48,022 nucleotides of DNA from an uncultured Muribaculum sp. (GTDB taxonomy: Bacteria > Bacteroidota > Bacteroidia > Bacteroidales > Muribaculaceae), in the NCBI RefSeq assembly GCF_910583865.1, contig NZ_CAJTYX010000022.1, positions 1 through 48,022 on the forward strand, given 5' to 3'. This document shows, piece by piece, positions 34,365-42,684 of this stretch. Position 1 is the stretch's first letter. The number at the start of each line of letters is the position of its first letter. The notes under the pieces are model-generated. The model saw nothing but the letters and a program-made list of their open reading frames with translations. It made no database searches and was not told where the DNA came from. A program made the position numbers and the translations under genes.

Positions 34365-35234
34365 TCAGCGGCGTTTCTTCGCTTTCGTTGGCTCTTTCTC
34401 GTCGGCAAACCGGTTGGGGAATGTCAGATGGACTCTCGGACGCATCATCGCGTACATCACCAGACCTATTCCTAACAATATGAACGGTATGCTCAGCTGT
34501 TGGCCGAGATTTAGCGTCATGGTGGCCTCACGGGCTACCTGGTCGTTCTTTATGAACTCGATAAGGAAGCGCGGGAGGAAAATGCCTATGAAGAACACCC
34601 CGAGAATCAGTCCCGGACGTTCCTCGGCATTTTTCTTCCAATACATCCACATGAGCAGCCCGAACAAGGCGAAATAGCATAGTGCCTCATAGATTTGTGT
34701 GGGATGCACCGCCTGCCCTTCGTAGAGCATATGCCATTCGCGCGAACGCACGAACATGAACCCCCACGGCAGTGTGGTAGCTGTGCCGAAAATCTCGGAG
34801 TTGAAAAGGTTTCCGAGCCTGATCAGACCTCCGACAAGCGCTATTGCTATCACCAGACGGTCGAATGTCCATAGAGGGCTGCGTTTAGTCACGAAGATGG
34901 AATAGAGTATCACGGCGAGTATGATGGCTATGGTGCCTCCATGACTGGCCAGACCTCCCTCCCAGATGTATAATATGCGTATCGGGTCCTGGCTGTAGAC
35001 ATCCCACTCGTAGAAAAAAACGTGTCCGAGTCGTGCGCCTATTATCGTGGCTACCACCACGTAGATTAGCAGTATGCCGAGCCAGCGCTCAGGTGCCCCT
35101 TCATGACGGAACATTCTGGCTACGATTTCATATCCGATGATAAAGCCTATGGCGAACATCAGTCCATACCATCTTATTGTGATAGGACTCGAGATTATGT
35201 CGGGGTTGGCGGCCCAGGTGATGTAATCGAGCAT
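34365..35234 (-). CDS. lgt: Prolipoprotein diacylglyceryl transferase Lgt
   Basis: This 289-aa inner-membrane enzyme has about seven membrane segments and attaches diacylglycerol from phosphatidylglycerol to the lipobox cysteine of prelipoproteins. Family signatures: IRWYGLMFAIGF (20-31), GARLGHVFFYE (about 65-75), GGLASHGG (93-100) containing the essential His, and GGLIRLGNLFNSEIFG (about 134-149), which holds the Lgt signature with its Arg and Asn. The C-terminal tail is lysine/arginine-rich (KAKKRR). It lies 42 bp downstream of ddh on the same strand with no promoter between. The window encodes many lipoproteins that depend on it. Confidence 0.96.
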   Translation of the reverse strand: MLDYITWAANPDIISSPITIRWYGLMFAIGFIIGYEIVARMFRHEGAPERWLGILLIYVVVATIIGARLGHVFFYEWDVYSQDPIRILYIWEGGLASHGGTIAIILAVILYSIFVTKRSPLWTFDRLVIAIALVGGLIRLGNLFNSEIFGTATTLPWGFMFVRSREWHMLYEGQAVHPTQIYEALCYFALFGLLMWMYWKKNAEERPGLILGVFFIGIFLPRFLIEFIKNDQVAREATMTLNLGQQLSIPFILLGIGLVMYAMMRPRVHLTFPNRFADEKEPTKAKKRR

Positions 35235-35276
35235 GCCGGTTTTACTGTTGATTGATTAGGTGAAGTGAGTTTTGTC

Positions 35277-36176
35277 TTATACAAGATGGCGGATAAGCTC
35301 CTCGCGATCGCCGTAGAGCATGTCGATTACAGGTATCTCGATCATGGTGTATGCTCCGGGGCGCTCCACCATAGTGGCGCGTGCTACCCCTACGAGTATC
35401 TGTGCGGTAAGGGCCGGGTTGTTGATCGACATGTTGAATTCGAAACGCTGGTTCTGCGTGGAGCCTGACACCCCCTTGCGCACCATGTTGACTCCATGGC
35501 CCATGTCGCGCACTTCGTCGACTGAGGATACGGCCATCACGTGGGTCTCGTCGGAAGCGAAGTAGGGGTCTGATTTCACCGCCTGCGCCACTTCGTCGAG
35601 TGTCTTTGTCCCGTCCAGTTCCACATAGACCATGCGGCGATGTATGCCCGTGCCGAGAGGTATGGTCATCGAGAGGGCGTTCTTCACGCCTGCCTTAGAC
35701 TTGACGGCTACAGTGTGGCCCATGCTCATGCCGGGCCCGAAGTTGGTGTATGTGATTCCCTTGGGTGCGGCGGCCTGCATGAGGGCACGCACGATAGAGT
35801 CGCTGCCCGGATCCCAGCCGGCCGAGATTATGGCCACTGATCCGTGGGCCTTTGCTATGGGGTCGAGAGTGGCACGCAGATCCGCTATGCCGGTGTGGAT
35901 GTCGAAACTGTCGACCGTGTTGATGCCTTCGGCAAGCAGTATGCGGGCATGGCTCTCCACCTCGCGGGTTGGTGTGCAGAGTATGGCCACTTCTACGTTG
36001 TCGAGTTGCATTGCGTCTGCTACTACGGGATAACCGCTGAGTTCTTCAGGTTGCGGTGCATCCGGATTGCGGCGTACTATGCCGGCAATCTCAAAGTCCG
36101 GCGCCTCCTTGAGCGCGTCAAGCACGTAGCGCCCGATGTTGCCATATCCTACGATGGCTGCTCTTATCTTTTTCAT
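35277..36176 (-). CDS. ddh: meso-Diaminopimelate D-dehydrogenase Ddh
   Basis: The 299-aa NADP-dependent enzyme reductively aminates tetrahydrodipicolinate to meso-diaminopimelate in one step, the short branch of lysine and peptidoglycan synthesis. The Rossmann motif is IVGYGNIGRY (8-17). The segments CTPTR, DSFDIH (89-94), SAGWDPGSDS (118-127) and NFGPGMSMGHT (about 145-155) match the substrate site of the Corynebacterium/Bacteroidales Ddh family. It lies 63 bp downstream of ackA, with a strong hairpin in the gap, and upstream of lgt. Confidence 0.94.
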   Translation of the reverse strand: MKKIRAAIVGYGNIGRYVLDALKEAPDFEIAGIVRRNPDAPQPEELSGYPVVADAMQLDNVEVAILCTPTREVESHARILLAEGINTVDSFDIHTGIADLRATLDPIAKAHGSVAIISAGWDPGSDSIVRALMQAAAPKGITYTNFGPGMSMGHTVAVKSKAGVKNALSMTIPLGTGIHRRMVYVELDGTKTLDEVAQAVKSDPYFASDETHVMAVSSVDEVRDMGHGVNMVRKGVSGSTQNQRFEFNMSINNPALTAQILVGVARATMVERPGAYTMIEIPVIDMLYGDREELIRHLV

Positions 36177-36192
36177 ACGTATAATGTGTTAA

Positions 36193-36230
36193 ACCGCACG
36201 GCATGTCATGGTTTCGACATGTCGTGCGGT
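36193..36230 (-). terminator. Hairpin between ackA and ddh
   Basis: A 15-bp stem with one G-U pair (36193-36207 with 36216-36230) and an 8-nt loop fills most of the 63-bp gap. On the minus strand it ends in GGTTTAAC, with no long T run, so it may only attenuate readthrough. No promoter is visible for ddh between it and the ATG at 36176. Confidence 0.55.
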
Positions 36231-36239
36231 GGTCTGGAA

Positions 36240-37442
36240 TTATTTCTTGTTGACAATCTCTTCGGTGTCCTTGGCGATCATCATTTCCTCGTCGGTGGGG
36301 ATGACTACGACCTTTACCTTGGAATCAGGAGTTGAGATGAGCTTCTCCTCGCCGCGCGAAGCCGCATTGACCTCAGCGTCGATTTTTACGCCGAGATATG
36401 CCAGGTGGTCGCATACGCGCTGACGCAGAGGTTGCTGGTTTTCACCCACGCCGCCGGTAAACACGATGACATCCACGCCGTCAAGCACAGCCGTATAAGC
36501 GCCGATATACTTGATGATGCGGTAGATATACATGTCGAGCGCCAGTTTGGCACGCTCGTTGCCCTGAGCTATGGCCGCATCTATGTCGCGCATGTCCGAT
36601 GAGATGCCCGACACGCCGAGCACACCGCTTCGCTTGTTGATGAGGTTGGAGATTCCCTTGGTGTTGATGCGGTCCTTCTCCATGATGAAGGTGATGGCTC
36701 CGGGATCGATGTCGCCGACGCGTGTGCCCATCATCAGGCCTTCGGTAGGAGTGAGTCCCATAGAGGTGTCGATGCTCTTGCCGTCGAGTATGGCTGTGAT
36801 GGAGCCTCCGTTGCCGATGTGGCAAGTGATAATGCGTTGCTTCTCGTAGGGAAGTCCGAGGAAATCGCATGCGCGACGCGACACGTAACGGTGGCTTGTG
36901 CCGTGGAATCCGTAGCGGCGTATGCCGTACTCTTCATATAGACGGTAGGGTAGGGCATACATGTATGCTTCCTTGGGCATCGTCTGGTGGAATGCCGTGT
37001 CGAACACCGCTACCTGCGGGATGCCGGGCATAAGTTCGGTCACGGCGTCGATGCCTGCCATGTTGACGGGATTGTGGAGGGGTGCCACATCGTAGCACTC
37101 CTTTATCTTCTCGATTACCTCTTCGTCGATGAGCACGCTCTGGTTGAATTTCTCACCTCCGTGCACCACGCGGTGGCCTACGGCATCTATGTCCTTGAGG
37201 CTGGTGATACATCCGTATTCCTTGCTCGTAAGAAGTTCAAGGATATCGTTGACGGCTGTGCGATGGTCGGGAATAGACTCTTCCTTCACTTTTTTGCTGC
37301 CGTCATCGAGGCGGAATTTTATGAACGAGTCGGGGAGTCCGATTTTCTCTACTCCTCCCTCGGCGAGCACATGCTTGTCGGCGGTGTCGATAAGTTTGTA
37401 TTTTACGGAACTGCTTCCGCAGTTGAGCACTAATATGTTCAT
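36240..37442 (-). CDS. ackA: Acetate kinase AckA
   Basis: The protein is 400 aa from the ATG at 37442 (MNILVLNCGSSSVKYK); a start ten codons further upstream is possible but lacks homology. It belongs to the ASKHA kinase superfamily and interconverts acetyl-phosphate plus ADP with acetate plus ATP in the cytosol. Signatures present: NCGSSSVK (7-14), VVHGGEKF, VFDTAFHQTMP, GFHGTSHRYV and the second acetokinase motif GNGGS. It follows pta by 13 bp in the classical pta-ackA operon, generating ATP from acetyl-CoA during fermentation. Confidence 0.97.
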   Translation of the reverse strand: MNILVLNCGSSSVKYKLIDTADKHVLAEGGVEKIGLPDSFIKFRLDDGSKKVKEESIPDHRTAVNDILELLTSKEYGCITSLKDIDAVGHRVVHGGEKFNQSVLIDEEVIEKIKECYDVAPLHNPVNMAGIDAVTELMPGIPQVAVFDTAFHQTMPKEAYMYALPYRLYEEYGIRRYGFHGTSHRYVSRRACDFLGLPYEKQRIITCHIGNGGSITAILDGKSIDTSMGLTPTEGLMMGTRVGDIDPGAITFIMEKDRINTKGISNLINKRSGVLGVSGISSDMRDIDAAIAQGNERAKLALDMYIYRIIKYIGAYTAVLDGVDVIVFTGGVGENQQPLRQRVCDHLAYLGVKIDAEVNAASRGEEKLISTPDSKVKVVVIPTDEEMMIAKDTEEIVNKK

Positions 37443-37455
37443 TGCTATACTGTGT

Positions 37456-38469
37456 TTATGCATGCTTGGCACCGATGGCCTGGTTGCATGTGATGATTAT
37501 GGTCTTATAGATATCCTCGGGGAAGCATCCGCGCGACAAGTCGTTGACAGGTGCTGCAAGGCCTTGCAGGATCGGGCCTACCGCCTGCACGCCTGCCAGG
37601 CGCTGCACGAGTTTGTAGGCGATGTTGCCGGTCTCGAGCGAGGGGAAGATGAGAACGTTGGCATTACCTTTGAGAGGACTGTCGGGAGCCTTGCTCTTGG
37701 CTACGCCGGGCACGAGGGCGGCATCGGCCTGTAGCTCGCCGTCCGCGGTAAGTTCGGGATGCGCTTCGCGGAGCATTTTTGTGGCCTCGATGACCTTGTT
37801 TACGCGCTCATGCTTTGCCGAACCTTTTGTCGAGAAGCTGAGCAACGCTATGCGCGGAGTGATTCCGGCTATGTCGCGTGCCGTGTCGGCAGCGGAAAGC
37901 GCTATTTCAGCGAGCTGGTGTGCGTCGGGGTCGGGGATTACGGCACAGTCGGCGAATACGAGGATGCCATTGTCGCCGAAAGGTGAATTTTCCGGGAGGA
38001 GCATCACGAATGCGCCGCTCACGGAGTTGATACCCGGTTTGGTCTTTACCACCTGGAAAGCGGCGCGGAGCACGTTGCCCGTGGTGTTGAGTGCGCCGGC
38101 TACCTGGCCGTCTGCATCGCCGTTCTTTATCATGAGGCATCCGAGGTAGAGAGGATTGGCTACGGTAGCTCGTGCCTCTTCCATCGTTATGCCTTTCTTC
38201 TTGCGGAGTTCGAAGAAAATAGGGGCGTACTTGTCGATCACTTTCTCATCGGCGGGGTTGACAACACGAGCCTTGCATATGTTGGTCAGTGACAGTTCGG
38301 CTGCTGCTGCGGCAATTTCTTTGGGATCGCCGATCAGGATTACGTCGGCTATGCCTTCGACAATGATTCGGTCGGCTGCTGTGAGCGTGCGCGGTTCAGT
38401 TCCTTCGGGGAGCACTATGCGTTGGCGCTCCGCTTTGGCTTTGCTTGTAAGCTTTTCAAAAAGTCCCAT
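37456..38469 (-). CDS. pta: Phosphate acetyltransferase Pta (short form)
   Basis: This 337-aa cytosolic enzyme transfers acetyl from CoA to phosphate. It is the short, single-domain class (about 330 aa) without the N-terminal regulatory DRTGG/P-loop part of the E. coli enzyme. Typical blocks: IVLPEGTEPRTLTAADRI (18-35), GLINPVxL-like AdoCoA region VANPLYLGCLMIKNGDADG (about 106-124), VFADCAVIPDPD (about 172-183) and GNANVLIFPSLETGNIAYK (about 277-295). It is the first gene of the pta-ackA operon. Two copies of a promoter-bearing repeat precede it. Confidence 0.96.
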   Translation of the reverse strand: MGLFEKLTSKAKAERQRIVLPEGTEPRTLTAADRIIVEGIADVILIGDPKEIAAAAAELSLTNICKARVVNPADEKVIDKYAPIFFELRKKKGITMEEARATVANPLYLGCLMIKNGDADGQVAGALNTTGNVLRAAFQVVKTKPGINSVSGAFVMLLPENSPFGDNGILVFADCAVIPDPDAHQLAEIALSAADTARDIAGITPRIALLSFSTKGSAKHERVNKVIEATKMLREAHPELTADGELQADAALVPGVAKSKAPDSPLKGNANVLIFPSLETGNIAYKLVQRLAGVQAVGPILQGLAAPVNDLSRGCFPEDIYKTIIITCNQAIGAKHA

Positions 38470-38548
38470 GATATGTATGGTCTGTATTTGGTTATGGATA
38501 TATGTAAATTAATTCATGATTAATATGCCGTTGCATCAAACGGCAATG

Positions 38549-38658
38549 CAAAGATACGGATAAGTCGAGTGCAAAGCCAAATTTATTTGGGCTTTGCCGA
38601 GCGTGAGTATCTAAGACCGTGGTCAAAGATACGGATAAGTCGAGTGCAAAGCCAAATT
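38549..38658 (-). repeat. 35-bp direct repeat carrying two tandem promoters of pta-ackA
   Basis: An identical 35-bp segment occurs at 38549-38583 and 38624-38658, 75 bp apart, and partial similarity continues beyond each copy (GCTTTGCCGAGCGT and CTTTTGCCGAGCGT). On the minus strand each copy contains TTTG, 21 nt, then TATCTTTG, a full promoter. Copy 2 abuts the stop codon of bcp; the sequence after copy 1 resembles the 3' end of bcp, so the unit looks like a duplication of the bcp-tail/promoter junction. Copy 1 can also fold into a 12-bp hairpin (38571-38597 region). Confidence 0.8.
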
Positions 38659-39120
38659 CTATTTGCTTTTGCCGAGCGTTTCAAGTATCTGCTCTGCCGC
38701 GCGTTTGGTGTCGACCTTGTTTATGATGTGGGTGATCCGGTGGTCGGCGTCGGTTATGAATGTCGTGCGCACCGTGCCCATGTATTCTCGCCCGGCCATC
38801 TTCTTTTTCTGCCATACTCCGAAAGCCTGGTTTACCTCCGTGTCCGGGTCGCTTAACAGCAGGAATGGCAGTGAATACTTGCCGGCAAACTTCTCGTGGC
38901 TCACGACGGAGTCCTTGCTTATGCCGATAATTTCGTATCCGGCATCGCGCAGGCTGTCATAGCCGTCGCGCAGCGAGCATGCTTCGGCAGTGCATCCGGG
39001 AGTGTTGTCTTTGGGATAAAAGTAGATTACCAACGGTTTGCCTGCGAATTGCGAGGCATCGACCGGTTGTCCGTCACGTCCGAGTCCGAGTCGGTCGGGG
39101 ATTATGTCGCCTATGTTCAT
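38659..39120 (-). CDS. bcp: Thiol peroxidase BCP/PrxQ
   Basis: The 153-aa cytosolic peroxiredoxin reduces hydrogen peroxide and organic hydroperoxides with thioredoxin. The peroxidatic cysteine is C43 in NTPGCTAEAC and the resolving cysteine is C48, five residues on, as in the two-Cys PrxQ subgroup. The conserved YFYPKDNTPGC block and the FGVWQKKKMAGREYMG segment are typical. It is a single gene upstream of the pta promoters; its last codons (GKSK) overlap the start of the repeated promoter unit. Confidence 0.95.
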   Translation of the reverse strand: MNIGDIIPDRLGLGRDGQPVDASQFAGKPLVIYFYPKDNTPGCTAEACSLRDGYDSLRDAGYEIIGISKDSVVSHEKFAGKYSLPFLLLSDPDTEVNQAFGVWQKKKMAGREYMGTVRTTFITDADHRITHIINKVDTKRAAEQILETLGKSK

Positions 39121-39166
39121 TTTTGTTGTTTTTAAATTGTATGTGAATGCATCCGTTGCATTTATG

Positions 39167-39174
39167 CAAATATA
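39167..39174 (-). promoter_or_regulatory. -7 promoter element of bcp
   Basis: Minus-strand TATATTTG matches TAnnTTTG and lies 46 nt upstream of the bcp ATG. It is preceded by TTATCCG, the same heptamer that precedes the -7 elements of both pta promoters (TTATCCGTATCTTTG), so these three promoters may share an extra recognition element. Confidence 0.55.
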
Positions 39175-39216
39175 CGGATAATACTTGATTTATATGGTGC
39201 GGTCATGCTGATTTGT

Positions 39217-39248
39217 GTTGCCTATGAATGCAGAAAGCATTAACTTTG
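39217..39248 (+). promoter_or_regulatory. Promoter of ftsY-rimO operon
   Basis: GTTG (39217-39220), 20 nt, then TAACTTTG (39241-39248), an exact -7 element identical to that of the initiator tRNA. The leader to the ATG at 39311 is about 55 nt. Confidence 0.65.
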
Positions 39249-39310
39249 CATGAAAGTCGGCATGGTGACATGGATAGCCGGCTTATTAGTAAAAACTTAT
39301 CATAATATAG

Positions 39311-40273
39311 ATGGGCTTTTTCAATTTCTTCTCAAAAGAGAAAAAAGAGACACTTGACAAAGGTCTGGAACGCACCAAGCAGGGCGTGTTCTCCAAGTTG
39401 GCACGAGCCATAGCCGGTAAATCGAAAATCGATGACGAGATTCTCGACAATCTTGAGGAGGTGTTCATAACCTCGGATGTCGGTGTGGAGACCACGCTTA
39501 AGATTATCGATAGGATTGAGAAGCGTGTGGCCCGTGACAAATATGTGAATTCAGCGGAGCTTAACACTCTACTGTGCGAGGAGATTACCGATTTGTTGGC
39601 TGAGAACGACAATGAATCGTCGTTGCCCGATTTCACGGTGCCCGAGGCCCATCATCCCCATGTTATAATGGTGGTGGGAGTGAACGGTGTGGGCAAGACC
39701 ACCACCATAGGCAAGCTCGCCGCACAGTTCAAGAAAGCCGGCAACAAGGTGGTGCTCGGGGCTGCCGACACATTCCGTGCGGCTGCCATCGAGCAGCTTG
39801 ACGTGTGGGGCGAACGTGCAGGAGTGCCTGTGGTAAAGCAGAAGCTCGGCAGTGATCCCGCATCGGTGGCCTATGATACGCTTCAGAGCGCCAAGGCCAC
39901 AGGCGCAGACGTGGCCATCATAGACACTGCCGGACGCCTTCACAACAAGAAAGGGCTTATGGATGAGCTGACGAAGATACGCAACGTGATGCAGAAGGTC
40001 GTGCCCGACGCTCCACATGAGGTACTGCTTGTGCTCGACGGCTCAACCGGTCAGAACGCGTTTGAACAGGCCCGTCAGTTTGTTGCCGCCACTTCTGTCA
40101 ACGAACTGGCAATCACCAAGCTTGACGGCACTGCAAAGGGTGGGGTGGTGATCGGCATTAGCGACCAGTTCCGCATACCTGTCAAGTATATAGGGTTGGG
40201 AGAGGGTATCGACGACCTGCAGGTGTTCCATAAGAAGGAGTTCGTCGAGTCGCTTTTCGGCAATGCCGGATAA
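39311..40273 (+). CDS. ftsY: Signal recognition particle receptor FtsY
   Basis: This 320-aa SRP GTPase pairs with Ffh to deliver membrane proteins to the translocon. It has a short N-terminal helical region (about 1-100, lacking the long acidic A domain of E. coli) and the NG domain with G1 GVNGVGKTTT (123-132), the insertion-box motif AADTFRAAAIEQL, G3 DTAGR (about 203-207), G4 TKLDGTAKGG (about 272-281) and the closing GLGEGIDDLQVF. It starts the operon that continues with rimO 46 bp downstream. Confidence 0.97.
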   Translation: MGFFNFFSKEKKETLDKGLERTKQGVFSKLARAIAGKSKIDDEILDNLEEVFITSDVGVETTLKIIDRIEKRVARDKYVNSAELNTLLCEEITDLLAENDNESSLPDFTVPEAHHPHVIMVVGVNGVGKTTTIGKLAAQFKKAGNKVVLGAADTFRAAAIEQLDVWGERAGVPVVKQKLGSDPASVAYDTLQSAKATGADVAIIDTAGRLHNKKGLMDELTKIRNVMQKVVPDAPHEVLLVLDGSTGQNAFEQARQFVAATSVNELAITKLDGTAKGGVVIGISDQFRIPVKYIGLGEGIDDLQVFHKKEFVESLFGNAG

Positions 40274-40319
40274 GTGGCATCTTCCATTCGGAGAAGTCCG
40301 GTTACTTAGTATATAGGAA

Positions 40320-41633
40320 ATGACATCATCGAGAAACAGAATTGACGTGGTGACTCTCGGATGCTCGAAGAATCTTGTCGATTCGGAGCGCCTTATGGCC
40401 ATGCTGCGTCGCAACGGTTTCAATCCCAGGCATGACCCTCCCGAAGGGAGCGTACCGGCACCTGTCGTGGTGATAAATACCTGCGGATTCATAGGGGATG
40501 CTAAAGAGGAGTCTGTCAACACCATACTTGAATATGCTCAGGCCAGGACCTCGGGCCGCGTCAAGCACCTGTATGTGATGGGATGCCTGTCGGAACGCTA
40601 CCGCGATGAACTTCGTGCGGAGATTCCTGAGGTAGACGAGTGGTACGGAAAGTTTGACTGGAACGCCGTGGTCGGAAAGCTGCATGGCGACAATCCTGCG
40701 GTCACTCCTTACGAACGCATCATCACTACGCCCTCACATCATGCCTATGTCAAGATTGCCGAGGGGTGTAACCGTTTCTGCGCTTTCTGTGCGATTCCGC
40801 TTATCACGGGACGCTTCAAGTCGCGTCCTGTCGAAGAGATACTCCGGGAGGTTGGTGAGCTTGCAGAACGGGGGGTGAAGGAATTCAATATCATAGCACA
40901 GGACCTCTCGAGCTATGGCACCGACATCTATGACGGGCGCATGGCGCTTCCGGAACTTATCGACCGCATGGCTGACCTTCCCGGAGTGGAGTGGATAAGG
41001 CTTCATTATGCCTATCCCGCTCAGTTTCCCATGGAGATTGCCGACGTTATGGCGCGCCGCAGCAATGTGTGCACATATCTTGACATAGCCCTGCAGCACA
41101 TCAACGACAAGGTGCTCGCCAACATGCGCCGGCACATCGACGGGAAAGCAACACGCGCACTCCTTGCCGAGCTGCGTCGTCGAGTTCCGGGCATACACCT
41201 GCGCACTACCCTCATGGTCGGTTTCCCCGGCGAGGGAGAGGCCGAGTTCGAGGAACTTCTCGACTTTGTGAGGGAACAGCGCTTTGAGAGGATGGGGGCA
41301 TTCGCATACTGCGAGGAAGATGACACCTATGCCGCGCTGCATTTCGAGGACTCTGTGCCGCAGCAGGTCAAGGAAGAGCGCCTTGCGCGACTTATGGCCG
41401 TGCAGGAGGAGATTGCATTGGAGAGCAACGCCTCCAAGGTGGGTCGCACGCTTCGCGTGGTTATTGACCGTGAGGATGCCGACTACTATGTGGGTCGCAC
41501 TGAGTGGGATTCTCCCGAGGTCGACCCGGAGGTCCTTGTGAAAAAGACATGCCGGCTCAGCCCGGGCGAGTTTATAGAAGTTACTGTAGAGGAGGCTCTC
41601 CCGTTTGAACTTATTGCCGTTCCAAATGCCTGA
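40320..41633 (+). CDS. rimO: Ribosomal protein S12 methylthiotransferase RimO
   Basis: The 437-aa radical-SAM enzyme methylthiolates the conserved aspartate of ribosomal protein S12. UPF0004 cysteines are C15 (LGCSKN), C55 (NTCGFI) and C89 (MGCLSE); the radical-SAM CxxxCxxC is CNRFCAFC (C150, C154, C157). VTLGCSKNLVDSE is diagnostic of RimO versus MtaB/MiaB. The TRAM domain occupies about 375-437. It overlaps the following menF-like start by 8 bp. Confidence 0.96.
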   Translation: MTSSRNRIDVVTLGCSKNLVDSERLMAMLRRNGFNPRHDPPEGSVPAPVVVINTCGFIGDAKEESVNTILEYAQARTSGRVKHLYVMGCLSERYRDELRAEIPEVDEWYGKFDWNAVVGKLHGDNPAVTPYERIITTPSHHAYVKIAEGCNRFCAFCAIPLITGRFKSRPVEEILREVGELAERGVKEFNIIAQDLSSYGTDIYDGRMALPELIDRMADLPGVEWIRLHYAYPAQFPMEIADVMARRSNVCTYLDIALQHINDKVLANMRRHIDGKATRALLAELRRRVPGIHLRTTLMVGFPGEGEAEFEELLDFVREQRFERMGAFAYCEEDDTYAALHFEDSVPQQVKEERLARLMAVQEEIALESNASKVGRTLRVVIDREDADYYVGRTEWDSPEVDPEVLVKKTCRLSPGEFIEVTVEEALPFELIAVPNA

Positions 41634-42684
41634 TAAGCTCATAGCATCTGTTGATGATGCCTTGCGCCGTAGGGTGGCTGCGGTGCTGTATGCTATGCCC
41701 GGCTGCGGCGAGCGCTATCGATTCTTCGAAGCGCGCGATGGCGGTCCGCTCAGGGATGAGGAGGCTGATTTCGGCTTTTTCTATGCGCCTTTCGCTGTCG
41801 GTCCGGACGCCGGATTCCCGCGTCTGTTGCAGCCTTGTACGGAAGGGGATGTGCTCTCTGCCGCGAAGGTGGCCGATATTGTACTGCCTGCTTCTACCTG
41901 TATGACCGAGTATCGTGAATGTGTGTCGATGATTGCGGAGCGGCATGCTTCATACGGGGGCGGAAAGACAGTATATTCTCGCCGCATATCCGACCAACAC
42001 TCCGTTGTCGGTTGGGGTAGGACGGCTTTCGATTATTTCGGGCATTTCCCCGACACTTTCCGCTTTCTGTTTACCACTCCGGACTGCGGTTGCTGGCTCG
42101 GGGCCTCTCCTGAACTTCTTCTGCGACGCGATGCCGGAGATTCGATTCTGACAACTATGGCCCTTGCCGGCACCCTTCGTGATGACTCCGCCGGATGGGA
42201 TGCAAAGAATATAGAGGAACATGACTATGTGACCCGCTTCATTGTTGATACTCTTGCCGATTTCAGCATAAAGGCCGAAGTCGCTCCTGCCGGGGAAGTG
42301 CGCTTCGGATCGATTCGTCATCTGTGCCATCGTATCACGGCACGGTATTCCGGCCCGATAGTGCCGTTGCTCAACGCCCTCAGTCCTACGCCGGCTCTTT
42401 CGGGTTTTCCGCGTGACGAGGCTTTGCGGCTTATAGGTGAGGTGGAAAGCCCTCGAGGACTTTACGGCGGTTATGTCGGAGTTAATTCTCCGGAGGGTAT
42501 TCGGGCTTTTGTGAATCTGCGCAGCGTGTGCTTCAACCCCGGCGGAGGTTATTGTGCATATGCCGGCGGTGGTATCACGGCGCTTTCCGATGCGTCCGAT
42601 GAGTGGCTTGAGACCGAGGCCAAGAGTGCCGTGCTCAGGCGCTGCATATCGGCAAATTGCTTATCAAAGACTTCCGACCTATGA
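41626..42684 (+). CDS. menF: Isochorismate synthase (MenF-like, chorismate-binding family)
   Basis: The protein is 352 aa from the ATG at 41626 (MPDKLIASVDD), preferred over a TTG-type start seven codons earlier. It belongs to the chorismate-utilising enzymes that convert chorismate to isochorismate for menaquinone. Motifs: WLGASPELLLRR, MALAGTLRD, EVESPRGLYGGYVG and the C-terminal AYAGGGITALSDASDEWLE. The N-terminal part is shorter than in E. coli MenF (431 aa). Salicylate or anthranilate synthase components share the fold but are less likely here. No other men genes are in the window. It is embedded between rimO and the SGNH genes with overlapping ends. Confidence 0.88.
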   Translation: MPDKLIASVDDALRRRVAAVLYAMPGCGERYRFFEARDGGPLRDEEADFGFFYAPFAVGPDAGFPRLLQPCTEGDVLSAAKVADIVLPASTCMTEYRECVSMIAERHASYGGGKTVYSRRISDQHSVVGWGRTAFDYFGHFPDTFRFLFTTPDCGCWLGASPELLLRRDAGDSILTTMALAGTLRDDSAGWDAKNIEEHDYVTRFIVDTLADFSIKAEVAPAGEVRFGSIRHLCHRITARYSGPIVPLLNALSPTPALSGFPRDEALRLIGEVESPRGLYGGYVGVNSPEGIRAFVNLRSVCFNPGGGYCAYAGGGITALSDASDEWLETEAKSAVLRRCISANCLSKTSDL

